Of a stretch of DNA of 64,000 bases, positions 17,360-26,210 are shown one piece after another. The notes beneath the pieces were generated by a model that saw only the letters and a program-made list of their open reading frames with translations, did no database searches and was not told the DNA's origin. The stretch lies in NCBI GenBank assembly GCA_036006425.1, contig DASYPQ010000023.1:124001-188000 (forward strand), in the 5' to 3' direction. This stretch comes from DASYPQ01 sp036006425 (GTDB taxonomy: Bacteria; Planctomycetota; UBA1135; GCA-002686595). The translations under genes and the position numbers were made by a program. How positions within the stretch are numbered: position 1 is the first letter of the stretch; every line of letters starts with the position of its first letter.

Positions 17360-18376
17360 GTGATCGTCGCATTGGCCGTCGTCGTCGCCTGGTCCGCCGG
17401 GCAAGAGAAGCTCTCCTTGTCCCTCGCGAGCGCGCGTGATCGGACGAGCGACGGGATCGCGTTCGTCGAGGTCCGGACGCCGCGCCCGAAGGCCTGGGTG
17501 GGCGAGACGGTGCGTGTCGAAGTCGCGTTCGGACTCGAGGCGGGCTTCGCCGATCGCGAGATGGTCCAGCCGTTCGGCGTGCGCCTCGACGTGCCTGTGC
17601 AGCTCGCGGCCCCCTGGCTCGTCGCGCGTCCGGCCGAAGCGGGATCGACGTTCGCGCTCGACGACGGCGTGCAGCGCGCGGCTCCCGCGGAGGATCGGAT
17701 CGTCGACGGGCGGCAGTTCCGCGTCCACGCGCTCGAGGGCACGGTGCTCGCGACGTCCTCCGGGAAGCTCGAGTTGCCCGCGCCGACGCTCGCGTTCGCG
17801 TACGCGACGCGCTTCGAGGAGAGCGCGCTCTTCGGACGGACGCCGGTCGACCGCGTCGACGCGTACGTGCGCGGCGCACCGCTCGCGCTCGACGTCGAGC
17901 CGTTGCCCGAGGCGGGCAGGCCGCCCGAATTCACGGGTGCCGTCGGGACGTTCACCGTGCAGGCGACCGTCGAGCCGCACGAGGTCGAGATGGGGGAGAG
18001 CCTGCGCCTGCGGCTCGCAGTGCGCGGCGACGGGGATCTATCCCGGTTCGGGGCGCCGGCGTGGACCGAGCTCGGCGGCTTCCGCGTCGTCGGCACCGCG
18101 GACGAGAAATCGCCGACGGTGCGGACGCTCACGTACCTGCTCGCGCCACTGAGCGAGAAGGTCTGGCAGGTGCCGGCGATCGCGTTCGCGTCCTTCGATC
18201 CCGAGCCGCCGGCGGGATACCGCGTCGTCCGCACGGAGTCGATCGTCGTCGTCGTGCGCCCGCGGCACGAGGCACCCGTGCCGCAAGATCCCGAAGGAGC
18301 TAGCCGCGCGTGGCCCTGGGCGGTCGCGGTCGGGGCGCTCGCGCTCGCGGTGTTCGTGGCCGTGCGGCGGCGCTAG
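17360..18376 (+). CDS. BatD-like membrane-anchored protein
   Basis: This 338-residue protein has an N-terminal signal, two beta-sandwich segments and one C-terminal TM helix (AWPWAVAVGALALAVFVAV) followed by a short arginine tail. The family feature is AWVGETVRVEVAF near residue 45 and VEMGESLRLRLAVRGDG-LSRF near 210, as in BatD of the Bacteroides aerotolerance cluster. BatA, BatB and BatE are not next to it, so the gene stands alone. The start is GTG. Its stop and that of the next gene share the bases CTAG. Confidence 0.72.
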   Translation: MIVALAVVVAWSAGQEKLSLSLASARDRTSDGIAFVEVRTPRPKAWVGETVRVEVAFGLEAGFADREMVQPFGVRLDVPVQLAAPWLVARPAEAGSTFALDDGVQRAAPAEDRIVDGRQFRVHALEGTVLATSSGKLELPAPTLAFAYATRFEESALFGRTPVDRVDAYVRGAPLALDVEPLPEAGRPPEFTGAVGTFTVQATVEPHEVEMGESLRLRLAVRGDGDLSRFGAPAWTELGGFRVVGTADEKSPTVRTLTYLLAPLSEKVWQVPAIAFASFDPEPPAGYRVVRTESIVVVVRPRHEAPVPQDPEGASRAWPWAVAVGALALAVFVAVRRR

Positions 18377-19287
18377 CCGCCCTTCTCGTAGAACTCCTTC
18401 GCGTGCTCCTCATCCAGCGAGGCGGTCACGACTCCGCCCGAGACGTGCAGCTCCCACGGGGTGATCGCGGTCACGTCCTGGTTCTCGGGAAACTCCGCGC
18501 GCGTCACGTTCGGGCCCTCGGGCATCAGGTCGACGGCGCGGCTCGACTTGAGGTCGTCGCGGAGCTGGACGAGGAGGATCAGCTCGCTCGCGTCGTTGCG
18601 GCCGGCCATCATCCGCAAGTGGGCAGCGCAATGCTCGCAGCCCTGCCTCCACAGCACGATCTTCCCGTCGGTCGGGATCTTGTCCACGCCGACCCAGCGC
18701 GTGAGCTCGCCGAGATCGTCGATGGAATGGTTCATCCACTTCTCGGGTTCGAGGATCACGTAGCCCGCGGGCTTGGCATCGGGAGCCGGGGCTTGCGGAG
18801 CGCGGATCAGCACCCACGGCGCGGCGAACGACACGGCGATCGCCGCGGCCAGCGGCACGAGTCGGGCGCCCGTCGGACCCATCGAGGACCACGGCTTCGA
18901 CGCCAGCATCGCGAGGATCAGCGCGCTGTCGACGGCGAGCATGATCCACGGCGAGACCTTGATGTGCCCGCCGAAGCAGCCGCACGAGTCAGCGCCCGCG
19001 GCCAGCTGGGAAACGAGGATGAAATCGAAGAACGCGAACAGGGCGAGGACGAGCGGCCAGGCGAGCTTCGGGCGGATCCACGCGAGCGACACCAGCGCGA
19101 GCTCGACGCCGATGATGAGGTGGAACGTGAGGTCGAGCCCGAAGGGCGAGAGCTTCCGCACCATCTGCGGCAAGTCCGACGGCGTGCCGAGGAAGAGTTT
19201 CGCGAGCGCGCCCGCGAGGATCCACGCACCGGCGAGGCGGACGGCGATCGGGGCGAATCCGTTGCGAGTCGGGGATTCCTGGGTCAT
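18373..19287 (-). CDS. MauE/DoxX-like membrane protein fused to a thioredoxin-like domain
   Basis: This 304-residue protein has four TM helices in residues 14-132 and a further one near 143-162, then a periplasmic domain. C102 and C104 in SCGCFGG at a helix end are the hallmark of MauE-type membrane redox proteins. The soluble part carries C217 and C220 in RQGCEHCAAHLR, a thioredoxin-like active site. The layout suggests electrons or disulfides passed from the membrane pair to the outer pair. This resembles MauE-thioredoxin proteins; methylamine dehydrogenase genes are not present. Confidence 0.75.
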   Translation of the reverse strand: MTQESPTRNGFAPIAVRLAGAWILAGALAKLFLGTPSDLPQMVRKLSPFGLDLTFHLIIGVELALVSLAWIRPKLAWPLVLALFAFFDFILVSQLAAGADSCGCFGGHIKVSPWIMLAVDSALILAMLASKPWSSMGPTGARLVPLAAAIAVSFAAPWVLIRAPQAPAPDAKPAGYVILEPEKWMNHSIDDLGELTRWVGVDKIPTDGKIVLWRQGCEHCAAHLRMMAGRNDASELILLVQLRDDLKSSRAVDLMPEGPNVTRAEFPENQDVTAITPWELHVSGGVVTASLDEEHAKEFYEKGG

Positions 19288-19336
19288 GGCGGCGGGAAGC
19301 TACGCGTGGCTCGGACGGCTTGTGAACATGGACTTT

Positions 19337-20161
19337 TCAATAAACAGAAATCGTCGTCCCGTCCAGCAGCTCGGCGGCGGGCTGCGCGTGGACCTCGTCC
19401 CGCCCGAGGAAGCGGCGTCGCTCGGGCAAGAGACGCCCGAGCGCGGCGCGTTCGAGCGCGCGCGCGGGCTGCGCGCGACCGCAGGCCTCGAGCGGCGCGA
19501 GGATCTCGCGCCAAGCGGCGTCGCGGCGGCGCCTCCGGATGTGGACCGGATCGACCCCGTACCAGTCCTCGCGCTGTTCCACGAGCGCGGCGCCGTGCGC
19601 GCGGGCGAGCTCGACGATGCGTGCGTCGAGCGCTCGCGCGCGTTCGCGGACGCGCGCGAACGCGATGCGGTGGCTCGGGTACAGGATGCCCCGCGCCATC
19701 CAGAACCGCAGCGGCGACACGCGCTCGAAAGTGCGGAGCGGCAACCGCACGAGCGCGCAGCGGGCCCGGTGGCGCGCGAGGCGTTCCAGCGCGGTCTCGA
19801 TCCAACCGGCGATCGCGTCGACGTCGGCGCCGTACACGATGTCGTTCCCGAAGTCGGTGAGGAGCGCGCACGTCGCGCCGTCCGTCTCGTCCTCCGGCGT
19901 GCGATCGAGAGCGCGCCACAGTCCGCACTCGGTGATCCCCGGCAATTCGCGCGCGAGCATGCGGGATGTCCTCCCGTACGACCGGCCGTGCCCGATCGCG
20001 GCCAGGATCCCGAGCGGAGCGGGCAACGCCGCGCGCAGGCGCGCCACGACGAGCCGGAATGCGAGCGTCAGATTGCTCGCTCCGAGGAGCACGACGCGCG
20101 ATCGCGGTTTCGTTTCCACTCGGGTGCGAACGATTCTCGCGCGACGCTGCGCGCGGTGCAA
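19337..20161 (-). CDS. SGNH/GDSL-type hydrolase
   Basis: This 274-residue (or shorter) esterase-like protein has block I VVLLGASNLTLAF (nucleophile Ser in GASN), block III TDFGNDIVYG (oxyanion Asn) and block V DWYGVDPVHIRR (Asp and His of the triad). No signal peptide is obvious. The start is uncertain: the longest frame begins at a TTG (20161), and a GTG at 20119 would remove 14 basic residues. The gene is divergent from the DMT transporter. Confidence 0.75.
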   Translation of the reverse strand: MHRAQRRARIVRTRVETKPRSRVVLLGASNLTLAFRLVVARLRAALPAPLGILAAIGHGRSYGRTSRMLARELPGITECGLWRALDRTPEDETDGATCALLTDFGNDIVYGADVDAIAGWIETALERLARHRARCALVRLPLRTFERVSPLRFWMARGILYPSHRIAFARVRERARALDARIVELARAHGAALVEQREDWYGVDPVHIRRRRRDAAWREILAPLEACGRAQPARALERAALGRLLPERRRFLGRDEVHAQPAAELLDGTTISVY

Positions 20162-20175
20162 TCTTGCCCGCCGTG

Positions 20176-21087
20176 ATGCGGTCTGGCATCGTGCGGCCGA
20201 TGCACGAGAAGAGCCGGGCCCGCTGGGCGCTCGTCGCCACCGCCGCGCTCTTCTCGACCGGCGGCGCGGCGATCAAGTACTGCACGTTCTCGGGCGCGCA
20301 GGTCGCGGGCTTGCGCACCGCGATCGCCGCGCTCGCGTTCCTCGCGATGGTGCCCGCGGCGCGCCGGCTCCCGACGTGGCGCGAGTGGCTCGTCGGCTGC
20401 GCGTACGCGGGAAGCCTGGTCTTCTACACGCTCGGCAACAAGCGCACGACGGCCGCGAACGCGATCTTCCTCCAGTCGACCGCGCCGCTGTACGTCCTCT
20501 TGCTCGGGCCGTGGCTCCTGCGCGAGAAGATCCGCGGCCGCGACCTCGTGTTCCTCGCCATCGCGGGCGTCGGCCTCGCGCTCTTCTTCCTCGACGTCGA
20601 CGCGCCGCAGGCGAGCGCTCCCGCGCCCCTGCTCGGGAACATGTTCGCTCTCGCGAGCGGACTGTGCTGGGCGCTGACGCTCGTCGGACTGCGATGGCTC
20701 GGAACGCGCGGCACGAACGTGTCGGCGGTCGTGGCGGGCAACATCGTCGCGTTCCTCCTGTGCTCGCCGCAGGTCTTCGCCGGCGATCCCGCGCTCTCCG
20801 CGGCGCGGGTGCAGGACTGGGTCGTCATCGTGTGGCTCGGCGTGTTCCAGGTGGGGCTCGCCTACGTGCTGCTGACGTCCGCGTTGAAGTGGGTCCCGGC
20901 GTTCGAGGCCTCGATCCTGCTGCTCCTCGAGCCGGTCCTGAACCCCGTGTGGGCGTGGATCGTCCACGGCGAACGGCCCGGGACCTGGGCGCTCGCGGGC
21001 GGAGCGATCCTGCTCGGCGCGACGCTCGCGAAGAGCCGCTTCGACGCGCGCGCGGAGCCCCTGGCCGTCGATCCACCGGGGCTTTGA
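20176..21087 (+). CDS. DMT-superfamily (EamA) transporter
   Basis: This is an inner-membrane transporter of 303 residues with ten predicted TM helices in two EamA repeats (about 18-145 and 160-290). LFSTGGAAIK opens the first, and LLEPVLNPVWAWIVHGERPG is the conserved end of the second. The substrate cannot be told from sequence. The ATG at 20176 was chosen; an ATG at 20200 (MHEKSRARW) is as likely because neither has a strong ribosome site. Confidence 0.85.
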   Translation: MRSGIVRPMHEKSRARWALVATAALFSTGGAAIKYCTFSGAQVAGLRTAIAALAFLAMVPAARRLPTWREWLVGCAYAGSLVFYTLGNKRTTAANAIFLQSTAPLYVLLLGPWLLREKIRGRDLVFLAIAGVGLALFFLDVDAPQASAPAPLLGNMFALASGLCWALTLVGLRWLGTRGTNVSAVVAGNIVAFLLCSPQVFAGDPALSAARVQDWVVIVWLGVFQVGLAYVLLTSALKWVPAFEASILLLLEPVLNPVWAWIVHGERPGTWALAGGAILLGATLAKSRFDARAEPLAVDPPGL

Positions 21088-21121
21088 CTGGAAGAAGGGG
21101 CGCGCCTAGCCTCGTCGGCGC

Positions 21122-21763
21122 GTGCACCACCTCTTCGTGACGATCCTGGAGTGGGTGCGCGACGGCGGCTACCTCGCGGTCGCCCTGCTCATGGCGATGG
21201 AGTCGTCGATCCTCCCGCTCCCGAGCGAGATCGTGATCCCGCCCGCCGCCTACTGGGCCTCGCAGGGGAGGATGAGCCTCGCGGGCGTCGTGCTCGCCGG
21301 AACGATCGGTTCGTACGTGGGCGCCATGGCGATGTACGCGGTGTCGCGGTGGCTCGGCCGACCGCTCGTGCTGCGGTGGGGGAAGTACGTGCGGATCACG
21401 CCCGAGAAGCTGGAGCGCAGCGAGCGCCTGCTCGAGCGCTACGAGCTCGGCGGCGTGTTCTTCGCGCGCCTGCTGCCCGTCGTGCGGCACCTGATCGGGA
21501 TCCCGGCCGGAGTCGTGAGGGTGCGGATCATCCCGTACAGCATCGCCACGATCGCGGGCAGCGCGATCTGGTGCGCCGTGCTCGCCTGGTTCGGACAGCA
21601 CGTGCTCGGCTCCGAACCGCACCTGATGGACGACCCGGACGCGATCGTGCGCGTGCTGCACGAAAAGTCGAGCTCGATCATCACCGGCGTCCTGGTGCTC
21701 GCCGGCTTGTACGGCCTGATGCTCTGGATGACCGGCCGCCGCCGCCGCGCGAAGTCCGGTTAA
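21122..21763 (+). CDS. DedA-family membrane protein
   Basis: This is an inner-membrane protein of 213 residues starting at GTG. Hallmarks are MESSILPLPSEIVIPPAAY near residue 28, the TIGSYVGAMAMYAVSRWLGRP helix, and FFARLLPVVRHLIGIPAGVVRV (about 117-138), the DedA re-entrant motif with its essential Arg residues. DedA proteins act as lipid scramblases or flippases, for example for undecaprenyl phosphate, and in membrane homeostasis. The gene follows the DMT transporter by 34 bases, so they may be co-transcribed. Confidence 0.88.
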   Translation: MHHLFVTILEWVRDGGYLAVALLMAMESSILPLPSEIVIPPAAYWASQGRMSLAGVVLAGTIGSYVGAMAMYAVSRWLGRPLVLRWGKYVRITPEKLERSERLLERYELGGVFFARLLPVVRHLIGIPAGVVRVRIIPYSIATIAGSAIWCAVLAWFGQHVLGSEPHLMDDPDAIVRVLHEKSSSIITGVLVLAGLYGLMLWMTGRRRRAKSG

Positions 21764-21773
21764 CAGAACTCCA

Positions 21774-21807
21774 GGTTCGCGGCTGCCGTACTCGGCAGCC
21801 GCGAACC
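21774..21807. terminator. Strong hairpin between converging DedA and hppA genes (first of two)
   Basis: A perfect 15-bp stem (21774-21788 with 21793-21807) and a four-base loop TACT lie 10 bases after the DedA stop. There is no T-run, but the place between converging genes and the stem strength fit transcription termination. Confidence 0.65.
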
Positions 21808-21814
21808 CGGAGTC

Positions 21815-21841
21815 CGGCGGGCGGGGTCACTCCGCCCGCCG
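21815..21841. terminator. Second hairpin between DedA and hppA genes
   Basis: A 10-bp GC stem (21815-21824 with 21832-21841) follows the first hairpin by seven bases. It lies 20 bases before the hppA stop on the other strand and probably serves the minus-strand transcript. Confidence 0.55.
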
Positions 21842-21860
21842 TACGGTTGCGCGTTGCTTG

Positions 21861-24263
21861 TCAGGTCGACTTGATCCGCATCCCGTAGAACGAGCGGTAC
21901 ACGAAGACGACCGACACGAGGAAGAACGCCGCCGCGAGCCACACGCTGTATTCCGGGATCTCGATCGCGAGCTCGACCGCCAAGAGGCCGAATAAGGTCG
22001 TGAACTTGATCACCGGGTTCATCGCGACCGAGCTCGTGTCCTTGAACGGATCGCCGACCGTGTCTCCGACGACGCAGGCCGCGTGCAGCGGCGTGCCCTT
22101 CTGCTTAAGCTCGACCTCGACGATCTTCTTCGCGTTGTCCCACGCGCCGCCGGCGTTCGCCATGAAGATCGCCTGGTACAGGCCGAACAGCGCAATGGAG
22201 ATCAGGTACCCGATGAAGAAGTAGGGATCGAGGCACGCGAACGCGAGCGTCGAGAAGAACACGGTCAGGAAGATGTTGAGCATCCCCTTCTGCGCGTACT
22301 GCGTGCAGATCGCGACGACCTTCTTCGAGTCCTCGATCGAGGCCTTCTCGGCGCCGTCGAGCTTGATGTTCTTCTTGATGAACTCGACCGCGCGGTAGGC
22401 GCCCGTCGCCACCGCTTGCGTCGCGGCACCCGTGAACCAGTAGATCACCGCTCCGCCCGTGATCAGGCCGAGCAGGAACGGCGGGTGCAGCATCGAGAGG
22501 TTCGAGACGAGGTCCGGCTTGAGGCCGTGCGTCAGCACCATGATGATCGAGAAGATCATCGTCGTCGCGCCGACGACGGCCGTGCCGATCAGCACGGGCT
22601 TCGCCGTCGCCTTGAACGTGTTCCCCGCTCCGTCGTTCTCCTCGAGGAAGTGCTTCGCTTTCTCGAAGTCGACGTCGAACCCGAAGTCGCGCTTCAGCTC
22701 GGGCTTGATGTTCGGGATCGTCTCGATCACCGACAGCTCGTACACCGACTGGGCGTTGTCCGTGACCGGACCGTACGAGTCGACGGCGATCGTCACCGGA
22801 CCCATCCCGAGGAACCCGAACGCGACGAGGCCGAACGCGAAGACGGCCGGAGCCAGCATCAGGTCGCCGACGCCCTGGGCGCTGACGAGGTACGCCCCGC
22901 CCATCAGCACGACGATCACGATGCCCATCCAGTAGGCGCTGAAGTTCCCGGCCGTGAAGCCAGCCAGCACGTTCAGCGACGCTCCGCCTTCCTTCGAGGC
23001 CTCGACGACCTCGCGCACGTGGCGCGAGTTCGTCGACGTGAACACCTTGATCACCTCGGGGATGATCGCTCCGGCGAGCGTGCCGCACGTGATGATCGCC
23101 GACAGCTTCCACCACAGCGTTCCGTCACCGAGGCCGGAGATCAGGAGCTTCGAAGCGACGAACGTGAGCGCGACGGAGACGATCGAGGTCAGCCAGACGA
23201 GCTTCGTCAGCGGCGCCTCGTAGTCCATCTTGTCCGCGTTCCCGTACTGCGCCTTCGCCATCCCTTCGTTGATCAGGTAGGAGACGCCGCTCGCGATGAC
23301 CATCAGGATGCGCATCGCGAAGAGCCAGACGAGGAGCTGGACCTGGACCGTGGGCTCCTTGACCGCGAGCAGGATGAACGAGATCAGCGCCACGCCCGTG
23401 ACGCCGTAGGTCTCGAAGCCGTCCGCCGTCGGTCCGACCGAGTCGCCCGCGTTGTCGCCCGTGCAATCCGCGATCACGCCCGGGTTCCGCGCGTCGTCCT
23501 CCTTGATGTTGAAGACGATCTTCATCAGGTCCGAGCCGATGTCGGCGATCTTCGTGAAGATGCCGCCCGCGATCCGGAGCACGGCCGCGCCCAGCGATTC
23601 GCCGATCGCGAAGCCGATGAAGCACGGTCCCGCGTAGTCGCGCGGGACGAAGAGCAGGATGCAGAGCATCATGAAGAGCTCGACCGAGATCAGCAGCATG
23701 CCGATGCTCATGCCGGCCTTCAGCGGGATCGAGTAGCACGGGAACGGCTTGCCCTTGAGCGCCGCGAAGGCCGTGCGCGAGTTCGCGAACGTGTTCACGC
23801 GGATGCCGAACCAGGCGACGCCGTAGCTTCCGCCGATGCCGATCAGGCTGAAGATCACGATCGTCACGACCTTCGCCGCCTCCATGTGCCGGAGGGCGCC
23901 GAAGTAGACGACCATGATCGTCCCGATGAACACCCAGAGCATCAGGATGAACTTGCCCTGCGTGACGAGGTACGTCTTGCAGGTCTCGTAGATCAGCTCC
24001 GAGATCTCGAGCATCGACTTGTGCACGGGCATCTTCTTCAGCTGCCCGTAGATCACGAGGCCGAAGACGAGGCCGAGCACGCAGACGGCGAGGCCGCCCA
24101 TGAGCAGCGTGCGGCCAGGCATCCCGAGGAAGTCGCCCGTGTCGAGATCGGGGAGGATCAGGTTCGCCTCGCCGCCGCCGTGCGTGGCGTGGGCCTGCTC
24201 GAGGGCCGTCCGGACGGGGGAGGGGATGAGCGTGGCGAGGGCGGCGAGGGTGGAAGAGAGCAT
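21861..24263 (-). CDS. hppA: Membrane-bound ion-pumping pyrophosphatase
   Basis: This integral membrane enzyme of 800 residues hydrolyses pyrophosphate and pumps H+ or Na+. It has about 16 TM helices. Pyrophosphate-binding blocks are visible: IGSDLMKIVFNIKEDDARNP (about 240-260), ADCTGDNAGDSVG (about 267) and a late CVVGDTVGDPFKDTSS. The position that decides potassium dependence is GNTFKATAK (about 543): Lys at the first site points to the potassium-independent branch, though the second site is Ala and not the usual Thr. A good promoter stands directly upstream. In this cluster it could supply ion gradient for the ExbB/ExbD genes, but that is inference. Confidence 0.93.
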   Translation of the reverse strand: MLSSTLAALATLIPSPVRTALEQAHATHGGGEANLILPDLDTGDFLGMPGRTLLMGGLAVCVLGLVFGLVIYGQLKKMPVHKSMLEISELIYETCKTYLVTQGKFILMLWVFIGTIMVVYFGALRHMEAAKVVTIVIFSLIGIGGSYGVAWFGIRVNTFANSRTAFAALKGKPFPCYSIPLKAGMSIGMLLISVELFMMLCILLFVPRDYAGPCFIGFAIGESLGAAVLRIAGGIFTKIADIGSDLMKIVFNIKEDDARNPGVIADCTGDNAGDSVGPTADGFETYGVTGVALISFILLAVKEPTVQVQLLVWLFAMRILMVIASGVSYLINEGMAKAQYGNADKMDYEAPLTKLVWLTSIVSVALTFVASKLLISGLGDGTLWWKLSAIITCGTLAGAIIPEVIKVFTSTNSRHVREVVEASKEGGASLNVLAGFTAGNFSAYWMGIVIVVLMGGAYLVSAQGVGDLMLAPAVFAFGLVAFGFLGMGPVTIAVDSYGPVTDNAQSVYELSVIETIPNIKPELKRDFGFDVDFEKAKHFLEENDGAGNTFKATAKPVLIGTAVVGATTMIFSIIMVLTHGLKPDLVSNLSMLHPPFLLGLITGGAVIYWFTGAATQAVATGAYRAVEFIKKNIKLDGAEKASIEDSKKVVAICTQYAQKGMLNIFLTVFFSTLAFACLDPYFFIGYLISIALFGLYQAIFMANAGGAWDNAKKIVEVELKQKGTPLHAACVVGDTVGDPFKDTSSVAMNPVIKFTTLFGLLAVELAIEIPEYSVWLAAAFFLVSVVFVYRSFYGMRIKST

Positions 24264-24308
24264 CGTCTGCCAGGGCTCCGGCTAGGGAACTCGGGGATGG
24301 GGGCGAAC

Positions 24309-24337
24309 GTTATATTCGGCCCCCGCACGGCTGCCAA
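24309..24337 (-). promoter_or_regulatory. sigma70-type promoter of hppA
   Basis: On the minus strand TTGGCA (24332-24337), a 17-base spacer and TATAAC (24309-24314) give a near-consensus promoter about 45 bases before the hppA ATG. It means hppA can be expressed independently of the upstream minus-strand cluster. A small hairpin (24353-24369) lies upstream of it. Confidence 0.65.
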
Positions 24338-24427
24338 GGACGAAGTGCGCTCTCGCGCCGAAGGCGCGAAAAAGGGCGTATCGACGCCAGAAAACGCGTC
24401 CCGCGGCGTGCGCGCGACGCCCCGGTT

Positions 24428-26188
24428 TCAGGTGGCGTTGCGCAGCTCGCGCACCCGCAGGCGCGAGATCTTCATCTCCGCGCCCTCGCGCACCTGGATG
24501 CCCAGCGCGCCCTTGCGGTTCTTCGTCCAGGAGCTCTCGATCGCGCCGAGCGTGGCGTCCGCGGGGGTGAGCGTGCCGGAGAGCTTGTTCCCGATGTACG
24601 TCGCGTGGAGCGTGTACGTCTGCCCCGCCTTCAGCGGCTCCTGGCTCGTCGTGCTCAGCGTGTACAGCTCGACCGTGTTGTCGAAGCGCTTGCCGACGCG
24701 GAAGCCGACGTCGACGACGCCCTTCACGGTGAAGTCCATTTCGAGGTCGAAGTCGCGGAACCCGCCCTGGTCGGGGAAGGCCATCAGCGCGTACGTGCTC
24801 GAGCCGACGGCCGGCCCGACGGCCTCGAGCTTGCCGCCTTCGAGCCGGAAGCCGGTGAACCCGTAGTTCTGCCAGTGCTTCTTCTGGTCCTCCGTGAGGA
24901 TGTCGGTCCAGGGCGTCTTCTCGACGACCTCCGGCGTGAACACCGCGGTGACGAACGCGTTCGCCTCGTCGGTGATCTCGCGGTACTGCGTCGTGAAGTA
25001 GGTCTTCACCTCTTCGTCCTTCGCCTGCATCGCCTTGTCGAGCAGGCGCGTCGCCTCGTCCTCGGCCTTCGTGTAGGCGACGAGCGCCGCGCGCTGCTTG
25101 TCGGTGCCGCCGTTCGCGAGCGTCTTCGCTTCGTCGCGCAGGCGCCCGAGCACGGCGCGGTCGACGATCTTGAACGCCGCCATCACGCGCGTCTTGAACT
25201 GGTCCTCGTCGCCGTACTGCTCGACCCGGCTGACCAGGGTCTCGAGCGACCGGCGCGCCTTGAGCAGGTCGTCCGGCGACTTCGAAGCCGTGTCCCGCAA
25301 GGTGGCCTCGATGTTCGCGAGGCGTCCGAACTCGTCCTTCTTCTCCGCCAGCATGTCCTGGCTCGTCTTCGCCTTGCTGACGAGGGTCGCGACGGTGCCG
25401 CCGACGGTCGGATCGTCCTCCCAGCCGAGTTCCGCCTTCTTTTCGTCCGTGAAGGCGAGGAGGCCCTTGATGCCCTCGTCCGTCTTCAGGTCGAACTCGG
25501 AGGCCTTCTTCGCGAACAAATCGAGATCGCTGCGGTGCTTCGCCGCGGCTTCGATCTCGCGATCGTGCTTGCTCTTCGCGGTGAACGCGACCGCACCCGC
25601 AGTGAGGAGCAGGACGCCGCAGATGATCCAAGCGATCGTCATCACCTTGCTCTCGCGCTGCTTGAGCATCGCGACTTCGCGGCGGACGTCGGGGTGGAAA
25701 CCCTCGTCGGGCCCGTCGGCGCTCCGGCCGCGCGCCGGCCGGTGGAGGAGCTTCTTCGAAGGCGATCCGTGGAGATCCTTCGCCGACGAGGCGGCCGCGG
25801 AGCTCGTGCGGCGCGAGGGCGGCGGACTCGACGCGCCGCGGCGCGCGGGCGCAGAAGCGGCGGCGGCCTCAGGTGCAGGCGCGGGTGCCGCGGCAGCGGC
25901 CGGGCGCGCCGTCGCGGGCCTCGCAGCGGGCGCGGGCCTCGACCCGGGTGCCGCCGTCGCGGGCTTCGCGGCGGGAGCGCGCGGTGCCGTGTTCGCGGAA
26001 GCAGCGGGAGCTCCCGCTGCGCCGGCGGTCCGGACCCCGGCCTTCGCCGTCGGCTGGGAAGCCGCGCGCGTCGCCTTCTCAGCGCGGCGCTCTTCCTCGC
26101 ACTTCTGGCAGAGGACGCGCAACGAAGTGACTTCCGTGCGCTCCGCGTTGGGGGTGAAGGTCGTGCCGCACTTTTCGCAATTCGCCAT
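24428..26188 (-). CDS. Zinc-ribbon, single-TM protein with a concanavalin-like C-terminal domain
   Basis: The function is unknown. The protein has 586 residues. C4, C7, C27 and C30 form a short zinc ribbon (MJ0042-like) at the cytoplasmic N-terminus. Residues 40-135 are low-complexity Ala/Pro/Arg. One TM helix lies near 180-203 (TIAWIICGVLLLTAGAVAF). A helical stalk follows to about 400, and then a beta-rich domain (GFRDFDLEMDFTVKGVVDVGFRVG...) resembling the DUF1080/3-keto-glucoside hydrolase fold, a lectin-like sandwich. It is preceded by the two-TM protein gene after 22 bases, so both belong to one transcript. Confidence 0.7.
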   Translation of the reverse strand: MANCEKCGTTFTPNAERTEVTSLRVLCQKCEEERRAEKATRAASQPTAKAGVRTAGAAGAPAASANTAPRAPAAKPATAAPGSRPAPAARPATARPAAAAAPAPAPEAAAASAPARRGASSPPPSRRTSSAAASSAKDLHGSPSKKLLHRPARGRSADGPDEGFHPDVRREVAMLKQRESKVMTIAWIICGVLLLTAGAVAFTAKSKHDREIEAAAKHRSDLDLFAKKASEFDLKTDEGIKGLLAFTDEKKAELGWEDDPTVGGTVATLVSKAKTSQDMLAEKKDEFGRLANIEATLRDTASKSPDDLLKARRSLETLVSRVEQYGDEDQFKTRVMAAFKIVDRAVLGRLRDEAKTLANGGTDKQRAALVAYTKAEDEATRLLDKAMQAKDEEVKTYFTTQYREITDEANAFVTAVFTPEVVEKTPWTDILTEDQKKHWQNYGFTGFRLEGGKLEAVGPAVGSSTYALMAFPDQGGFRDFDLEMDFTVKGVVDVGFRVGKRFDNTVELYTLSTTSQEPLKAGQTYTLHATYIGNKLSGTLTPADATLGAIESSWTKNRKGALGIQVREGAEMKISRLRVRELRNAT

Positions 26189-26210
26189 GGCAGGTCGTGT
26201 ACTCGGGGGA

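Noticed and set aside
15046..18234. A 1062-residue minus-strand frame next to the BatD-like gene.
   Set aside because: It covers the BatD-like gene in antisense and the TPR gene in a wrong frame, with Arg-rich composition of a shadow.
24353..24369. The small hairpin upstream of hppA as an intrinsic terminator.
   Set aside because: On the minus strand the T-run comes before the stem, not after it, and on the plus strand there is an A-run, so neither direction fits.
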